64,000 nucleotides of DNA from Nocardia puris (GCF_003315035.1 NZ_QNRE01000014.1:62001-126000); one strand, 5' to 3'; shown: positions 26,521 to 35,779, numbered from the stretch's first letter. A program made the numbers and translations. The notes: generated from the letters alone by a model not told the origin.

Positions 26521-26982
26521 ATGGTCGCGGGTGTGAACGACTGTGTCTTCTGCCGGATCGTCGCGGGCGAGGCCCCCGCGACGAAGGTCTTCGAGGACGA
26601 AACCCTGTGCGCTTTCCTGGACATTCGTCCGGTCACGCGCGGGCACACCCTCGTCATCCCCAAGCGCCACGCCACCGAACTGGAGGACCTGGACGCCGAA
26701 CTCGGCGCGCACCTGTTCCGGGCCGGGCACCGGATCGCGCTGGCCGTGCGCCGCAGCACCCTGCGCGCCGACGGCGCCAACCTCATGCTCAACGACGGCA
26801 AGGCGGCGTTCCAGACCGTCGGCCACGTGCACCTGCACGTGGTGCCGCGCCGCCACGGCGACAAGATCTCCTTCGCCAAGGGCCTGCTGCTGCGCCGTCC
26901 GCACGATCCGGAGAGCACCGCGCTCGCCATCCGCGACGGGCTCGCCGCGCTCGCGGCCACCGACGGGGAGCCCGGCGCGTGA
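26521..26982 (+). CDS. HIT family nucleotide hydrolase/transferase
   Basis: The 153-residue protein has the histidine triad HVHLHVV (His102, His104, His106). The N-terminal CVFCRIVAGE segment has Cys8 and Cys11, which bind zinc in many HIT proteins. Members hydrolyse AMP-linked or phosphoramidate nucleotides. The start may be the ATG at 26521 or the GTG at 26533; the latter begins VNDCVFC and is closer to typical family starts. The following gene overlaps the stop by four bases (GTGA), so they are co-translated. Confidence 0.9.
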   Translation: MVAGVNDCVFCRIVAGEAPATKVFEDETLCAFLDIRPVTRGHTLVIPKRHATELEDLDAELGAHLFRAGHRIALAVRRSTLRADGANLMLNDGKAAFQTVGHVHLHVVPRRHGDKISFAKGLLLRRPHDPESTALAIRDGLAALAATDGEPGA

Positions 26983-27818
26983 CCGAGCAGCCGCCCGACC
27001 GGGCCGAACTGACCGGGCTGCTCTCCCGCCAGTGGGACGCGCTCGCCGCACTGGTCGCCGAGCTGGACGAAGACCGCTGGCGCACGCCGACGGCCCTGCC
27101 CGGCTGGAGCGTCTTCGACGTGCTCGCGCACGTGGTGGGCACCGAATCGTGGTTGCTCGGGGAGAAACCGCCGCCGCGCGACCCGCTCGCACCCGAGCGC
27201 GACGCGCGCGAACTCCCGCACGTGCGCAACGAAGTCGGCGTGCTCAACGAGATCTGGGTGGACCGGTTCCGGCCGGTCTCCGGCGCGCGGCTGCTCGACG
27301 TGTTCGCCGAGGTCACCGAGCGGCGCCGGGCCGCACTGGCCGACCTCGACGACGAGGCGTGGGCGGTGCCGACCGTCTCACCGATCGGGCGCGTGCCCTA
27401 CGGGCGTTTCATGCGGGTGCGGCTGTTCGACTGCTGGATGCACGAGCTCGACATCGCCGACGCGCTCGGCGCGGATGTCGAGGAGGGCGGTCCACGCGCC
27501 GCGCTCGCGTTCGAGGAACTCGCCACGTCGATTCCGCGCGTGGTGGTCAAACGCGGTCGGGCGCCGAAGGGTTCGCGGATCGCGTTCGAGCTGACCGGCG
27601 CGCTGCCTCGCACGTTGCGCATCGCGGTGGACGAGCGCGCGTCGTACGTGGACAGCTTCGACGGCGCCGCCGACACCGAGATCACCCTGGACTCCGGGCT
27701 TTTCGTGCGGCTCGGCGGCGGACGGACGACGGCCGACGAGCACCTGGACCGGATCGCGATCACCGGCGACGGCGATTTCGGTCTGCGACTGGTGCGCAAC
27801 CTCGCCTTCACCATCTGA
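26979..27818 (+). CDS. Maleylpyruvate isomerase family mycothiol-dependent-type enzyme
   Basis: The 279-residue protein has the DinB-like N-terminal helical bundle of mycothiol-dependent enzymes. Typical motifs are GWSVFDVLAHVVGTE near residue 43, with a candidate metal-binding histidine, and MRVRLFDCWMHELDIADALG in the middle with further histidine and acidic residues. A small C-terminal alpha/beta domain follows. Mycothiol is the main thiol of actinobacteria, consistent with the host. The substrate is unknown. It overlaps the HIT gene by four bases and is followed four bases later by a peptidase gene. Confidence 0.85.
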   Translation: MTEQPPDRAELTGLLSRQWDALAALVAELDEDRWRTPTALPGWSVFDVLAHVVGTESWLLGEKPPPRDPLAPERDARELPHVRNEVGVLNEIWVDRFRPVSGARLLDVFAEVTERRRAALADLDDEAWAVPTVSPIGRVPYGRFMRVRLFDCWMHELDIADALGADVEEGGPRAALAFEELATSIPRVVVKRGRAPKGSRIAFELTGALPRTLRIAVDERASYVDSFDGAADTEITLDSGLFVRLGGGRTTADEHLDRIAITGDGDFGLRLVRNLAFTI

Positions 27819-27822
27819 CGCC

Positions 27823-28461
27823 GTGCGACTCTTCCTGGCGTCCTACCGGTTCGGCGGGCACGAGGAACGGCTCGCCGAACTGGCCGGTGGGCGCGGACGG
27901 GTGGCGGTGATTCCCAACGCCTGCGACGCCTGGCCGGCCGCGTGGTCGTCGGCGGTGACCAGCGACCTGGTGCCGTTGCGCCGCCTCGGGTATCGGCCCG
28001 AGGTGCTGGATCTGCGCGAATACGTCGGGCGCGGTGCGGAATTGGAGCGCAGACTGTCATCCTTTCCGCTGGCGTGGGTGCGGGGCGGCAACACGTTCGT
28101 GCTGCGGGCCCAATTCGCCCGCAGCGGAGCAGATCTCGCGTTCGCCCGGCTGCTGGCCGACGACGCGCTCTGCTACGCGGGGTACAGCGCGGGGGCGTGC
28201 GTGCTCACGCCCGATCTGCACGGGCTGGAGACGGCCGACGATCCGGGGGAGGTGCTGCCCGCGTGCGGTGTCGAACCCCGGTGGGACGGACTGGGTTTGG
28301 TCGATCACCGGATCGTGCCGCACATCAATTCCCCCACCGACCCCGACGGGGTGGGCAACGCACTCGCCGCGGAGTACCGGGCGGCGGGCGTGCCGCACTG
28401 GGCGCTCACCGATGAGGAGGTGGTCGTGGTGGAGGGAGATCGGGTGGAGTTGTTGCGCTGA
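27823..28461 (+). CDS. Peptidase S51 (dipeptidase E/cyanophycinase-like)
   Basis: The 212-residue protein has the nucleophile elbow GYSAGA with Ser122, the strand WVRGGNTFVLRAQF near residue 85, and a HRIVPHINSP segment that supplies conserved histidines of the family. Members cleave short aspartyl peptides or process small peptides. It begins with a GTG four bases after the mycothiol-type enzyme and completes a three-gene operon starting with the HIT gene. Confidence 0.87.
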   Translation: MRLFLASYRFGGHEERLAELAGGRGRVAVIPNACDAWPAAWSSAVTSDLVPLRRLGYRPEVLDLREYVGRGAELERRLSSFPLAWVRGGNTFVLRAQFARSGADLAFARLLADDALCYAGYSAGACVLTPDLHGLETADDPGEVLPACGVEPRWDGLGLVDHRIVPHINSPTDPDGVGNALAAEYRAAGVPHWALTDEEVVVVEGDRVELLR

Positions 28462-28607
28462 GCCGGGATCGCGCGCGATGCGCCGGCGGCATCCGCGCCG
28501 GTCACCCATGTGGCCGTCCGCGCGAAAGTGCCCGTCGGCGAGCAGGTTTGACGCGTATGCCGTCGAACGTCCCTGGCGTGGACCTCGGTGGCCGGCCAGG
28601 CTCGGCG

Positions 28608-29114
28608 TCAGGCGCGATCGCCGACCGGCTCGCGGTGCGGCGCCCGTTTCCGGAACACCACCCAGCGCATACAGCTGTACATGTAGATCGCCTCGCACCC
28701 GCCCGCCACCAGGCGCGCGAGGTGGTAGGGCACGCCGAGGGCGGCGAGACCGCCGCCGACGCCGAGGATGAACGCGGCGTAGTTGATCGCGACCACCACC
28801 GCGTACACCACGGCCTGGCGGCCGACCGGCGCGTGCGAGTGGAAGTTGAAGGTGCGGTTGAGCACGAAGGCGAGCGAGAACGCGCAGACGTAGGCGACGG
28901 TGAACGAGAGCGGCACCGGCCAGCCGAACCCGCTGCGAAACAGGGTCAGCAGCACCAGATCGACGCCGAAGGTGAAGCTGTTGAGCAGAGCGAAACCGAG
29001 GAACGTCGGCGCGACGATCCGGTCCAGCCCCCACGGCAGACGGGCGACGACGCGCTCACACCACCGGGTGAAGCGGTCGGCGACGAGCTCCGTCGCGGCG
29101 GTTAGATCGCGCAC
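28608..29114 (-). CDS. GtrA family membrane protein
   Basis: The 168-residue protein has four membrane helices typical of GtrA-like proteins, with the conserved FVLNRTFNFHS after the second helix and FRKRA at the C-terminus. GtrA proteins help move lipid-linked sugars across the membrane or anchor cell-wall glycosylation. The GTG at 29114 gives a short N-terminal extension before the first helix. A second GtrA gene lies at 40767. Confidence 0.82.
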   Translation of the reverse strand: MRDLTAATELVADRFTRWCERVVARLPWGLDRIVAPTFLGFALLNSFTFGVDLVLLTLFRSGFGWPVPLSFTVAYVCAFSLAFVLNRTFNFHSHAPVGRQAVVYAVVVAINYAAFILGVGGGLAALGVPYHLARLVAGGCEAIYMYSCMRWVVFRKRAPHREPVGDRA

Positions 29115-29281
29115 GCGGCCAGCGTGCCAGCGCCAGGTGTCGGGCAAGTGAGCGGTGAGCGAACGGGGAGCAGGGCGCGTCCGTGCGGCCGCATCACACC
29201 GACCCGCCGGACCGGATCGAACACAGCCATCCGGAACCTGATGCGTCCAGATCGCAGGCGTCCGACCGCGGTACGCAACTT

Positions 29282-29596
29282 CTACGCGTAGTCCTTCGCC
29301 GACTCCGACGGTTGGTTCAGCGCGCTCCACGCGCTCAGCCAGCGGCGGCGGGTCACGTCGTCGGCGTCGGCCAGCAGGGCGTCGAGCAGGACGCGCGGGT
29401 CGGCGCGCCAGCGCTCGGCGAGGTTGGCCAGGGCGTGGGCGTCGAACAGGCCCGAGCGGTCCAGCACGGACAACCACGGGTCGAACGCGCCCGCGTGGAT
29501 CCGGCGCAGCGCGTCGTGATCGACGGCGCCATCGGCGTAGTCGCCGGCAAACGTGGCCGCGACCAGCTCGCGGTACTCCGGTGTCACATCCCCCAT
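29282..29596 (-). CDS. Small protein of unknown function
   Basis: The 104-residue protein is acidic and mostly helical, without signal peptide or recognised motif. It has two candidate helix pairs around LAERWRADPRVLLDALLAD and RRRWLSAWSAL. Codon usage is normal for this genome. I do not recognise the family. Confidence 0.6.
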   Translation of the reverse strand: MGDVTPEYRELVAATFAGDYADGAVDHDALRRIHAGAFDPWLSVLDRSGLFDAHALANLAERWRADPRVLLDALLADADDVTRRRWLSAWSALNQPSESAKDYA

Positions 29597-29791
29597 GCGG
29601 TCATCCTCCGTAGGGAATCAGGCAGGACCCCGGACAATGGACCCCGACGATCCGTGCACCGCACCCGTCCGCCGTCCGGACAACGGCCGATCCGCGCGCG
29701 GCGAGCCCCTGCCCCGCCGATTCTGGTCCCGCGCGGGGTGAATCGCCAATCGCCACCGTCCTACGGGCCGGTAACGCTAGCGTTGACGGGC

Positions 29792-31150
29792 GTGGACCTG
29801 CCTGAACTCGCCGCCGCGCTGCCCGAGGGCGCCGTACTCACCGATCCCGACCTGCTGACCGGCTACCGCCAGGACTGGGCCCGCGATCCCGACGCGGGTA
29901 CACCGCTGGCCGTGGTGCGCGCCACCAGCACCGACGACGTCGCCGCCACCCTGCGCTGGGCCCATGCGCATCGCGTCCCAGTGGTGCCGCGCGGCGCGGG
30001 CTCCGGCCTGTCCGGCGGCGCGACCGCCGTGGACGGCGGCATCGTGCTGAGCACCGAACGGATGCGCGCCATCGCCGTCGACCCCGTCACCCGCACCGCC
30101 GTCGTGCAGCCCGGGCTGCTCAACGCCGAGGTCAAGCGGGCCGTCGCCGAGCACGGGCTCTGGTATCCCCCGGACCCGTCGTCGTTCGAGATGTGCTCGA
30201 TCGGCGGCAACGCCGCGACCAACGCGGGCGGGCTGTGCTGCGTGAAATACGGCGTGACCACCGACTACGTGCTGGGCATGGAGGTCGTGCTCGCCGACGG
30301 CACCCCGGTGCGCCTCGGCGGACCGCGCCTGAAGGACTCCGCGGGACTTTCGCTGACCAAGCTGTTCGTCGGCAGCGAGGGCACGCTCGGCGTGATCACC
30401 GAACTCACCCTGCGCCTGCTGCCCGCCCAACCGCGCCAGAGCACGGTGGTGGCCGGTTTCGCGACGCTGACCGCCGCCACCGAGGCCATCCTCGCCATCA
30501 CCGGAACGCTGCGCCCCTCGATGCTCGAGTTCATGGACACCGTCGCCATCAACGCCGTGGAGGACGAGATGCGCATGGGCCTGGACCGCGCGGCGGCCGC
30601 GCTGCTGGTCGCGCGCTCCGACGCGCCGGGCGAGTTCGCGGCACGCGAGGCCGAGATCATGGTCGCCGCGTGCGAAAAGGCCGGGGCCACCGAGGTTTTC
30701 CACACCGAGGACCCGGAGGAGGGCGAGGCCTTCACGGCGGCGCGGCGCTTCGCCATCCCGGCCGTGGAACGGATCGGGCCGCTGCTGCTGGAGGACGTGG
30801 GGGTGCCGCTGCCCCGCCTCGGCGACCTCGTCACCGGCATCGCCGACATCGCCGAACGCAACGACGTGCTGGTCTCGGTGATCGCGCACGCCGGCGACGG
30901 CAACACCCACCCGCTGATCGTGCACGACCCCACCGACCCCGACAACACCGCCCGCGCGCACCGCGCCTTCGGCGAGATCATGGATCTGGCCATCGCGCTG
31001 GGCGGCACCATCACCGGCGAGCACGGCGTCGGCAGGCTCAAGAAGGCCTGGCTGCCCGACCAGGTCGGCCCGGACGTGATGGCGCTGACCAGGCGGATCA
31101 AGGCGGCGCTCGATCCCGAGGGGATTCTCAACCCCGGCGCGATTCTGTGA
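29792..31150 (+). CDS. FAD-binding oxidoreductase (glycolate/D-lactate dehydrogenase GlcD type)
   Basis: The 452-residue protein has an N-terminal FAD-binding PCMH-type domain (VPRGAGSGLSGGA near residue 66; later GSEGTLGVI). The C-terminal cap has HAGDGNTHP and GTITGEHGVGRLKK. These are the hallmarks of D-2-hydroxyacid dehydrogenases of the GlcD/Dld group. Electrons probably go to the respiratory chain through an unidentified acceptor. The GTG at 29792 was chosen by homology to usual starts; no Shine-Dalgarno sequence is visible. Confidence 0.9.
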   Translation: MDLPELAAALPEGAVLTDPDLLTGYRQDWARDPDAGTPLAVVRATSTDDVAATLRWAHAHRVPVVPRGAGSGLSGGATAVDGGIVLSTERMRAIAVDPVTRTAVVQPGLLNAEVKRAVAEHGLWYPPDPSSFEMCSIGGNAATNAGGLCCVKYGVTTDYVLGMEVVLADGTPVRLGGPRLKDSAGLSLTKLFVGSEGTLGVITELTLRLLPAQPRQSTVVAGFATLTAATEAILAITGTLRPSMLEFMDTVAINAVEDEMRMGLDRAAAALLVARSDAPGEFAAREAEIMVAACEKAGATEVFHTEDPEEGEAFTAARRFAIPAVERIGPLLLEDVGVPLPRLGDLVTGIADIAERNDVLVSVIAHAGDGNTHPLIVHDPTDPDNTARAHRAFGEIMDLAIALGGTITGEHGVGRLKKAWLPDQVGPDVMALTRRIKAALDPEGILNPGAIL

Positions 31151-31211
31151 TCCCGCCCCGGGTATGCCGGTCCCGGGAAACATTTCCGGCCGCGAAGGAG
31201 TTGCCAGAACC

Positions 31212-31514
31212 ATGACCACCAGGTTGGAACACAATGTGGCCGACACGCGCTTCGAGATCTATGTCGACGACGTGCTCGCCGGTTACGCCGACTACGACGA
31301 ACGCACGCTGCGCAAGAGCGGTGACAAGGCGCGCGAATTCCACCACACCATGACCTTCCCCGAGTTCCGCGGGCAGGGGATCGCCGCGAAGGTCGTCGAG
31401 TACGCGCTCAACGACTCGCGCGACGCCGGCTTCGCTGTCATCCCGACCTGCTGGTACGTGGAGAAGTACATCGTGGAGCACAAGGAGTACCGCGACCTGG
31501 TCGCCGCCGCCTGA
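31212..31514 (+). CDS. GNAT-type acetyltransferase, YjdJ-like small form
   Basis: The 100-residue protein fits the small GNAT family (COG2388): HHTMTFPEFRGQGIAAKVVE carries the RGQGIA acetyl-CoA motif near residues 56-61, followed by VIPTCWYVEKYI. The ATG at 31212 has GGAG twelve bases upstream. It is convergent with the next gene, whose stop codon directly abuts its own. Confidence 0.88.
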   Translation: MTTRLEHNVADTRFEIYVDDVLAGYADYDERTLRKSGDKAREFHHTMTFPEFRGQGIAAKVVEYALNDSRDAGFAVIPTCWYVEKYIVEHKEYRDLVAAA

Positions 31515-32531
31515 TCAGGCGTGGGCGGTCTTGCCGCCGTCGATCACCAACTGGGCGCCGGTGAGATACGGGTGTTCCGGTGAGGCGAGCGTGAGCGCGA
31601 AGGCGGCGATCTCCTCGGCCGTGGCGAGCCTGCCGAGACCGGGGACGTTGGAGCCCGCCCACTGCTTCATCATCACCTGGTAGACGTCGTCGGGCAGGGA
31701 CTCCATGCCCGCGGCGCGGCGCACCAGTTCGGTGTCGGTGGTGCCGGGGACCAGGGCGTTGACGCGGATGCCGTCGGCCGCGTAGTCGAGGGCCGCCGAC
31801 TGGACCAGGCCCACCAGCCCGCGTTTGCTCGCGGTGTAGGCGCCGCGCCCGCCGTCGGTGGCGAGCGCGTTGCTGGACGAGGTCACCACGATGGTGCCGC
31901 CGCCGGACCGGATCATGTGCGGCACTTGGTATTTGATCGCGAGAAAGGTGCCGCGCAGGTTGGTGTTCACCACGCGGTCGAACTCGTCGGCGCTGTACTC
32001 GTGCAGTTTCTTCTGAATGGTGATGCCCGCGTTATTGAACGCCACGTCGAGCGCGCCGTAGCGCTGGACGGCGGTGTCGACGAAATCGCGGACATCGCTC
32101 TCCACCAGAACGTCCGCGCGCAGGAACGTCGCCTCCCCGCCTGCTTCGCGGATCTCCCGCTCCACCGTTCTCCCGCGCTCGACCCGTCGCCCGCAGAACG
32201 CCACCTTCGCGCCCTCGGCCGCGAACAGCCGCGCGGCCGCCGCCCCGATCCCGGACGTCGCGCCGGTGATGAGCACGACTTTGTTCTCGAAGCGGCGCTG
32301 TGCGATCGGCGCGAGCCTGGGTGGGTTGGACTCCGCGCCGAGTGCGACGCCGACCCCGGCGCCGACCGCGCCCGCCGCGATTCCGGAGGCGGCGATCGCG
32401 CCGAGAAGGCGACGGCGGGACGGGCGGGTGGATTTGGAAGCTTTTGTGGTGGTGGCGGCGCGCTCAGGGGTGCTCGCGGCTTCGCGTGGGTGGTCCGCGT
32501 TCGCGGCGGGGTTGGGTTCGCGGTCGGTCAT
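31515..32531 (-). CDS. SDR family oxidoreductase with a twin-arginine signal
   Basis: The C-terminal 250 residues form a classical SDR: ITGATSGIG near residues 88-96, NNAG, catalytic Ser in VTSSSNA, and YTASKRG. The N-terminal about 65 residues are unusual for this family: a charged, disordered segment, then SRRRLLG (residues 38-44) and a hydrophobic, Ala/Gly-rich stretch to about residue 66. This is a Tat signal or signal anchor, suggesting export in a folded state with its cofactor bound. The ATG at 32531 lies just upstream of this segment. The open frame extends further but overlaps the region before the kinase gene. Confidence 0.82.
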   Translation of the reverse strand: MTDREPNPAANADHPREAASTPERAATTTKASKSTRPSRRRLLGAIAASGIAAGAVGAGVGVALGAESNPPRLAPIAQRRFENKVVLITGATSGIGAAAARLFAAEGAKVAFCGRRVERGRTVEREIREAGGEATFLRADVLVESDVRDFVDTAVQRYGALDVAFNNAGITIQKKLHEYSADEFDRVVNTNLRGTFLAIKYQVPHMIRSGGGTIVVTSSSNALATDGGRGAYTASKRGLVGLVQSAALDYAADGIRVNALVPGTTDTELVRRAAGMESLPDDVYQVMMKQWAGSNVPGLGRLATAEEIAAFALTLASPEHPYLTGAQLVIDGGKTAHA

Positions 32532-32649
32532 GGGTTCAGTGTTCGGTTCGGGGCGGGTGGACGGGTCCGACCGCGGGCTCGTCTCGCGACCGCGCGGAGG
32601 AGGCTTCTCCTCCCCGGGGAGGAGACGGGCGGCGGGCCGAGCGGGCATC

Positions 32650-33813
32650 ATGATTCGCGTGGAGGCGAAAGGTGTGGCCCGGGGTGTCGAGTGGTTGCTC
32701 GACCCGCGGTCGGTGCCGGTGCGCCTGGCCGTCCTGCTGCTCGCGGCCGTGGGGTGCCTGGCGCTGCTGAGCGCGGACGCGTCCGGAACCGACTGGGCCA
32801 TCGGCCTGCTCGCGACGCTGGCGACGGCGGGCGGTGCGCGTTTCCCGCTGGCCGCCTCGCTCACCGCGACCGGACTGCTCGGGCTCGCCTTCCTGGTCGG
32901 CGACACCGGACCGCTGGTGGCGAAGATCGCGGCCGCGCTCGCGCTCGCCGAACTCGCGGCACGGCGGGGCGGGTGGCAGCCGCTCGCCGGAGCGGGAACG
33001 GTCGCCGTGGTGTACGCCCTGCACCGGGCCGACGGACTCGCCGCGACCGGCTATCGCGCGGTGGTGATGGCGGCGGCCCCGGTGGTGATCGGCGCCCTGC
33101 TGCGCGCCACCCGCGAGAATGCCGAACGCGTCCGGCGCGACGCGGCGGAACTCGCCCGGCACCGGGAACGCGAGATCGCCACCGCCCGCGTGCTCGAGCG
33201 CACCGCCATCGCCCGCGAGCTGCACGACCTCATCGCCCACCACGTGTCCTCCACCGTGCTGCGCGTCGGCGTCGCCCGGCACGCGCTCACCGACGCGCCC
33301 GCCCCCGTGCTCGAAGTCCTGGACGACCTGCACGCCAGCGGCCGCGCCACGCTGACCGATCTGCGCAAACTCGTTGCCGTCCTGCGTGATCCGGAGGGCG
33401 GCGGCGAATCCTTCGTCGCCCCGGCCGATCTGCCCGACGCCGTCGCGGCCGCCGTGGATTCCGCGCGCGGACTCGGATTGCGCGTCGACGCCGCGATCGA
33501 TGAGAACCTGCCCACCGTCGACGCGCTCGCCGGCCTCACCCTGCTGCGGCTCACCCAGGAGGGCTTGGCGAACGTCCTGAAGCACGCCGGCCCGGACGCG
33601 ACCGCCGAACTGAGCCTTCGGGTCGGCGCCACCGAAGCCCATTTCGACTTGCGCGACAACGGTTTTCCCCGCGGCGAGCCTTCCGGTCACGGGGTCGGTC
33701 TCATCGGCCTGCGCGAACGCGTCGAACTGCTCGGCGGCACGGTGACGGCCGGTCCCGGCGGCGACGGCTGGCGCTTGACGGCCCAGGTGCCGCTGGCGGG
33801 AGCGGCCATATGA
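32650..33813 (+). CDS. Sensor histidine kinase, NarL/DesK type
   Basis: The 387-residue protein begins with about five membrane helices and no large extracytoplasmic domain. A coiled-coil region follows, then the HisKA_3 dimerisation segment with phospho-acceptor His192 in RELHDLIAHH. The ATPase domain has LTQEGLANVLKHA and DNGF, and the G box is GHGVGLIGLRERV. The short membrane-sensing architecture suggests it detects membrane or small-molecule stress. The response regulator gene overlaps its stop by four bases. Confidence 0.9.
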   Translation: MIRVEAKGVARGVEWLLDPRSVPVRLAVLLLAAVGCLALLSADASGTDWAIGLLATLATAGGARFPLAASLTATGLLGLAFLVGDTGPLVAKIAAALALAELAARRGGWQPLAGAGTVAVVYALHRADGLAATGYRAVVMAAAPVVIGALLRATRENAERVRRDAAELARHREREIATARVLERTAIARELHDLIAHHVSSTVLRVGVARHALTDAPAPVLEVLDDLHASGRATLTDLRKLVAVLRDPEGGGESFVAPADLPDAVAAAVDSARGLGLRVDAAIDENLPTVDALAGLTLLRLTQEGLANVLKHAGPDATAELSLRVGATEAHFDLRDNGFPRGEPSGHGVGLIGLRERVELLGGTVTAGPGGDGWRLTAQVPLAGAAI

Positions 33814-34457
33814 CCATCCACGTCCTCATCGCCGACGATCAGCAGTTGGTCCGCGCGGGCCTGCGCATGCTCTGCCAGACCGCGTCCGATCTCGAGGTCG
33901 TCGGCGAGGCCGCCACCGGTTCGGAGGCGGTCCGCCTGGCCGAACGACTGCGCCCGGACGTGACCCTGATGGACCTGCGCATGCCCGGCATGGACGGAAT
34001 CCGCGCCACCGCAACGATTCTCGCCGCCGATCCGAGCGCCCGCATACTCGCCCTGACCACCTTCGATGACGACGACCACCTGTATCCCGCGCTGTCCGCG
34101 GGCGTCTGCGGGTTCCTGGTCAAGGACACCTCACCCGACGTGCTGCTCGACGGCATCCGCCGCGCCGCCGCCGGTGAGCGCCCCTTCGGCGCGGAGGTGC
34201 TGGACCGGATGGTGACGGCGGCGGTCACCTCGCGCACCCCGGCCGAGCCCGCCGCCGCGATCCCCGGCCTCACCCCGCGCGAATCCGACGTGCTCGCACT
34301 GCTTTCCGACGGACTGTCCAACGGCGAGATCGCCGCGCGCCTGCACATCGGCATCACGACCGTGAAGACCCACGTCACCAGCCTGATGACCAAGACCGGC
34401 GCGACCAACCGGGTTCGCCTGGCCGCCATCGGTTTACGGCACTGCGGCGGGACGTAG
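33810..34457 (+). CDS. NarL-family response regulator
   Basis: The 215-residue protein has a receiver domain with phospho-acceptor Asp55 (LMDLRMPG), the conserved Thr near LTTFDDD, and Lys in VKDTS. A LuxR-type helix-turn-helix follows (LTPRESDVLALLSDGLSNGEIA). It is the partner of the overlapping kinase. A strong hairpin terminator follows 14 bases after the stop. Confidence 0.93.
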   Translation: MTIHVLIADDQQLVRAGLRMLCQTASDLEVVGEAATGSEAVRLAERLRPDVTLMDLRMPGMDGIRATATILAADPSARILALTTFDDDDHLYPALSAGVCGFLVKDTSPDVLLDGIRRAAAGERPFGAEVLDRMVTAAVTSRTPAEPAAAIPGLTPRESDVLALLSDGLSNGEIAARLHIGITTVKTHVTSLMTKTGATNRVRLAAIGLRHCGGT

Positions 34458-34470
34458 CCCTGAAACACCA

Positions 34471-34500
34471 ACGGGGCGGCCCGTTTCCGGACCGCCCCGT
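34471..34500. terminator. Hairpin terminator between convergent genes
   Basis: A perfect 9-bp inverted repeat (ACGGGGCGG and CCGCCCCGT) is extended by an inner CCG/CGG pair. It lies between the response regulator and the acyl-CoA dehydrogenase, which end toward each other. The symmetry and position suit a bidirectional terminator; no long T run is present. Confidence 0.75.
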
Positions 34501-34510
34501 TCGAGAGCAC

Positions 34511-35671
34511 TCAGCCGCGCAGCAGCGCGCGCGACATGACCAGACGCTGGATCTGGTTGGTGCCCTCGTAGATCTGGGTGATCTTGGCGTCGCGCATCAT
34601 GCGCTCCACCGGGAAGTCGGTGGTGTAGCCCGCGCCGCCGAAGAGCTGGACGGCGTTGGTGGTGACCTCCATCGCCACATCCGAGGCGAAGCACTTGGCG
34701 GCGGCGGAGATGAAGCCGAGGTTCTTCTCGCCGCGCTCGGCGCGGGCGGCCGAGGTGTAGACCATGAGGCGGGCGGCCTCGATCTTCATCGCCATATCGG
34801 CCAGCATGAACTGGGTGTTCTGGAAGTCGGAGATGGCCTTGCCGAACTGCTTGCGGTCCTTGGTGTAGGCGATCGCGGCGTCCAGCGCGCCCTGCGCCAG
34901 GCCGACGGCCTGCGCGCCGATGGTCGGGCGGGTGTGGTCGAGGGTCTGCAGCGCGGTCTTGAAGCCGGTGCCCGGCTCGCCGATGATGCGGTCGCCCGGC
35001 ACGCGGCAGTTCTCGAAGTACAGCTCGGCGGTGGGCGACCCCTTGATGCCCAGCTTGTGCTCGAGCGGGCCCACCACGAAGCCCTCGTCGTCCTTGTGTA
35101 CGGCGAAGGCCGAGATGCCGTTGGCGCCCTTGTCGGCGGCGGTCACGGCCATCACCGTGTACCAGTCGGACTTGCCGCCGTTGGTGATCCAGCACTTGGT
35201 GCCGTTGATGACCCAGTCGTCGCCGTCCTGCTTGGCGCGGGTGCGCATGGCGGCGGCGTCGGAGCCCGCCTCGCGCTCGGACAGACAGTAGGAGGCCATC
35301 TTGCCCTCGACCAGGTCGCCGAGCACCTTCTGCTTCAGCTCCTCGGAGCCGTTGAGGATCAGGCCCATGGTGCCGAGCTTGTTGACGGCGGGGATCAGCG
35401 AGGAGGAACCGCAGACGCGGGCCACTTCCTCGATCACGATGCAGGTGGCGACCGAGTCGGCGCCCTGGCCGCCGTAGGCCTCGGGCACGTGGACGGCGTT
35501 GAAGCCCGCGGCGTTGAGCGCGGCCAGCGCCTCCTCCGGGAAGCGGGCGTTACCGTCGACGTCCTTGGCGTACGGGGCGATCTCCTTCTCCGACAGCGCG
35601 CGGATGGCCGCCCGCAGCTCGTCGTGGAAGTCCTCGAGCTTGAACAGGTCGAAATCGGGGTTTCCCGCCAT
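34511..35671 (-). CDS. fadE25: Acyl-CoA dehydrogenase (FadE25-like)
   Basis: The 386-residue protein has the full acyl-CoA dehydrogenase order. It has MASYCLSEREAGSDAAAM, the flavin-binding CWITNGG, KLGIKGSPTAEL in the middle domain, and the C-terminal QIYEGTNQIQRL, where the Glu is the usual catalytic base. The symbol is based on closeness to the short-chain type and on gene order: purE, purK, birA and accD5 follow as in mycobacteria. The ATG at 35671 has AGGAG nine bases upstream. Two copies of a GGCACTCAGTG(C/T)C palindrome lie in its promoter region, downstream of a TetR gene on the same strand. Confidence 0.9.
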   Translation of the reverse strand: MAGNPDFDLFKLEDFHDELRAAIRALSEKEIAPYAKDVDGNARFPEEALAALNAAGFNAVHVPEAYGGQGADSVATCIVIEEVARVCGSSSLIPAVNKLGTMGLILNGSEELKQKVLGDLVEGKMASYCLSEREAGSDAAAMRTRAKQDGDDWVINGTKCWITNGGKSDWYTVMAVTAADKGANGISAFAVHKDDEGFVVGPLEHKLGIKGSPTAELYFENCRVPGDRIIGEPGTGFKTALQTLDHTRPTIGAQAVGLAQGALDAAIAYTKDRKQFGKAISDFQNTQFMLADMAMKIEAARLMVYTSAARAERGEKNLGFISAAAKCFASDVAMEVTTNAVQLFGGAGYTTDFPVERMMRDAKITQIYEGTNQIQRLVMSRALLRG

Positions 35672-35702
35672 GGGACACACTCCTGGGTCCGTCGAGATAG
35701 TC

Positions 35703-35715
35703 GGCACTCAGTGCC
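35703..35715. promoter_or_regulatory. Perfect palindromic operator upstream of fadE25
   Basis: GGCACTCAGTGCC has perfect 6-bp arms around a single central base. It lies 31 bases upstream of the fadE25 start. A second near-identical copy lies 64 bases further up. Repressors of the TetR family bind such sites. Confidence 0.65.
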
Positions 35716-35766
35716 ATATCGTGCGCCAGTATACGTGGGCGCCAGGCATCACATGCGGATACCCGT

Positions 35767-35779
35767 GGCACTCAGTGTC
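35767..35779. promoter_or_regulatory. Second copy of the fadE25 operator
   Basis: GGCACTCAGTGTC differs from the first copy at one position and keeps five paired positions in each arm. The two copies start 64 bases apart, roughly six helical turns, so two dimers could bind the same face of the DNA. Confidence 0.6.

Noticed and set aside
32534..32906. N-terminal extension of the Tat-signal SDR from 32906
   Set aside because: The extension overlaps the histidine kinase start region and is low-complexity; the ATG at 32531 places the twin-arginine signal sensibly.
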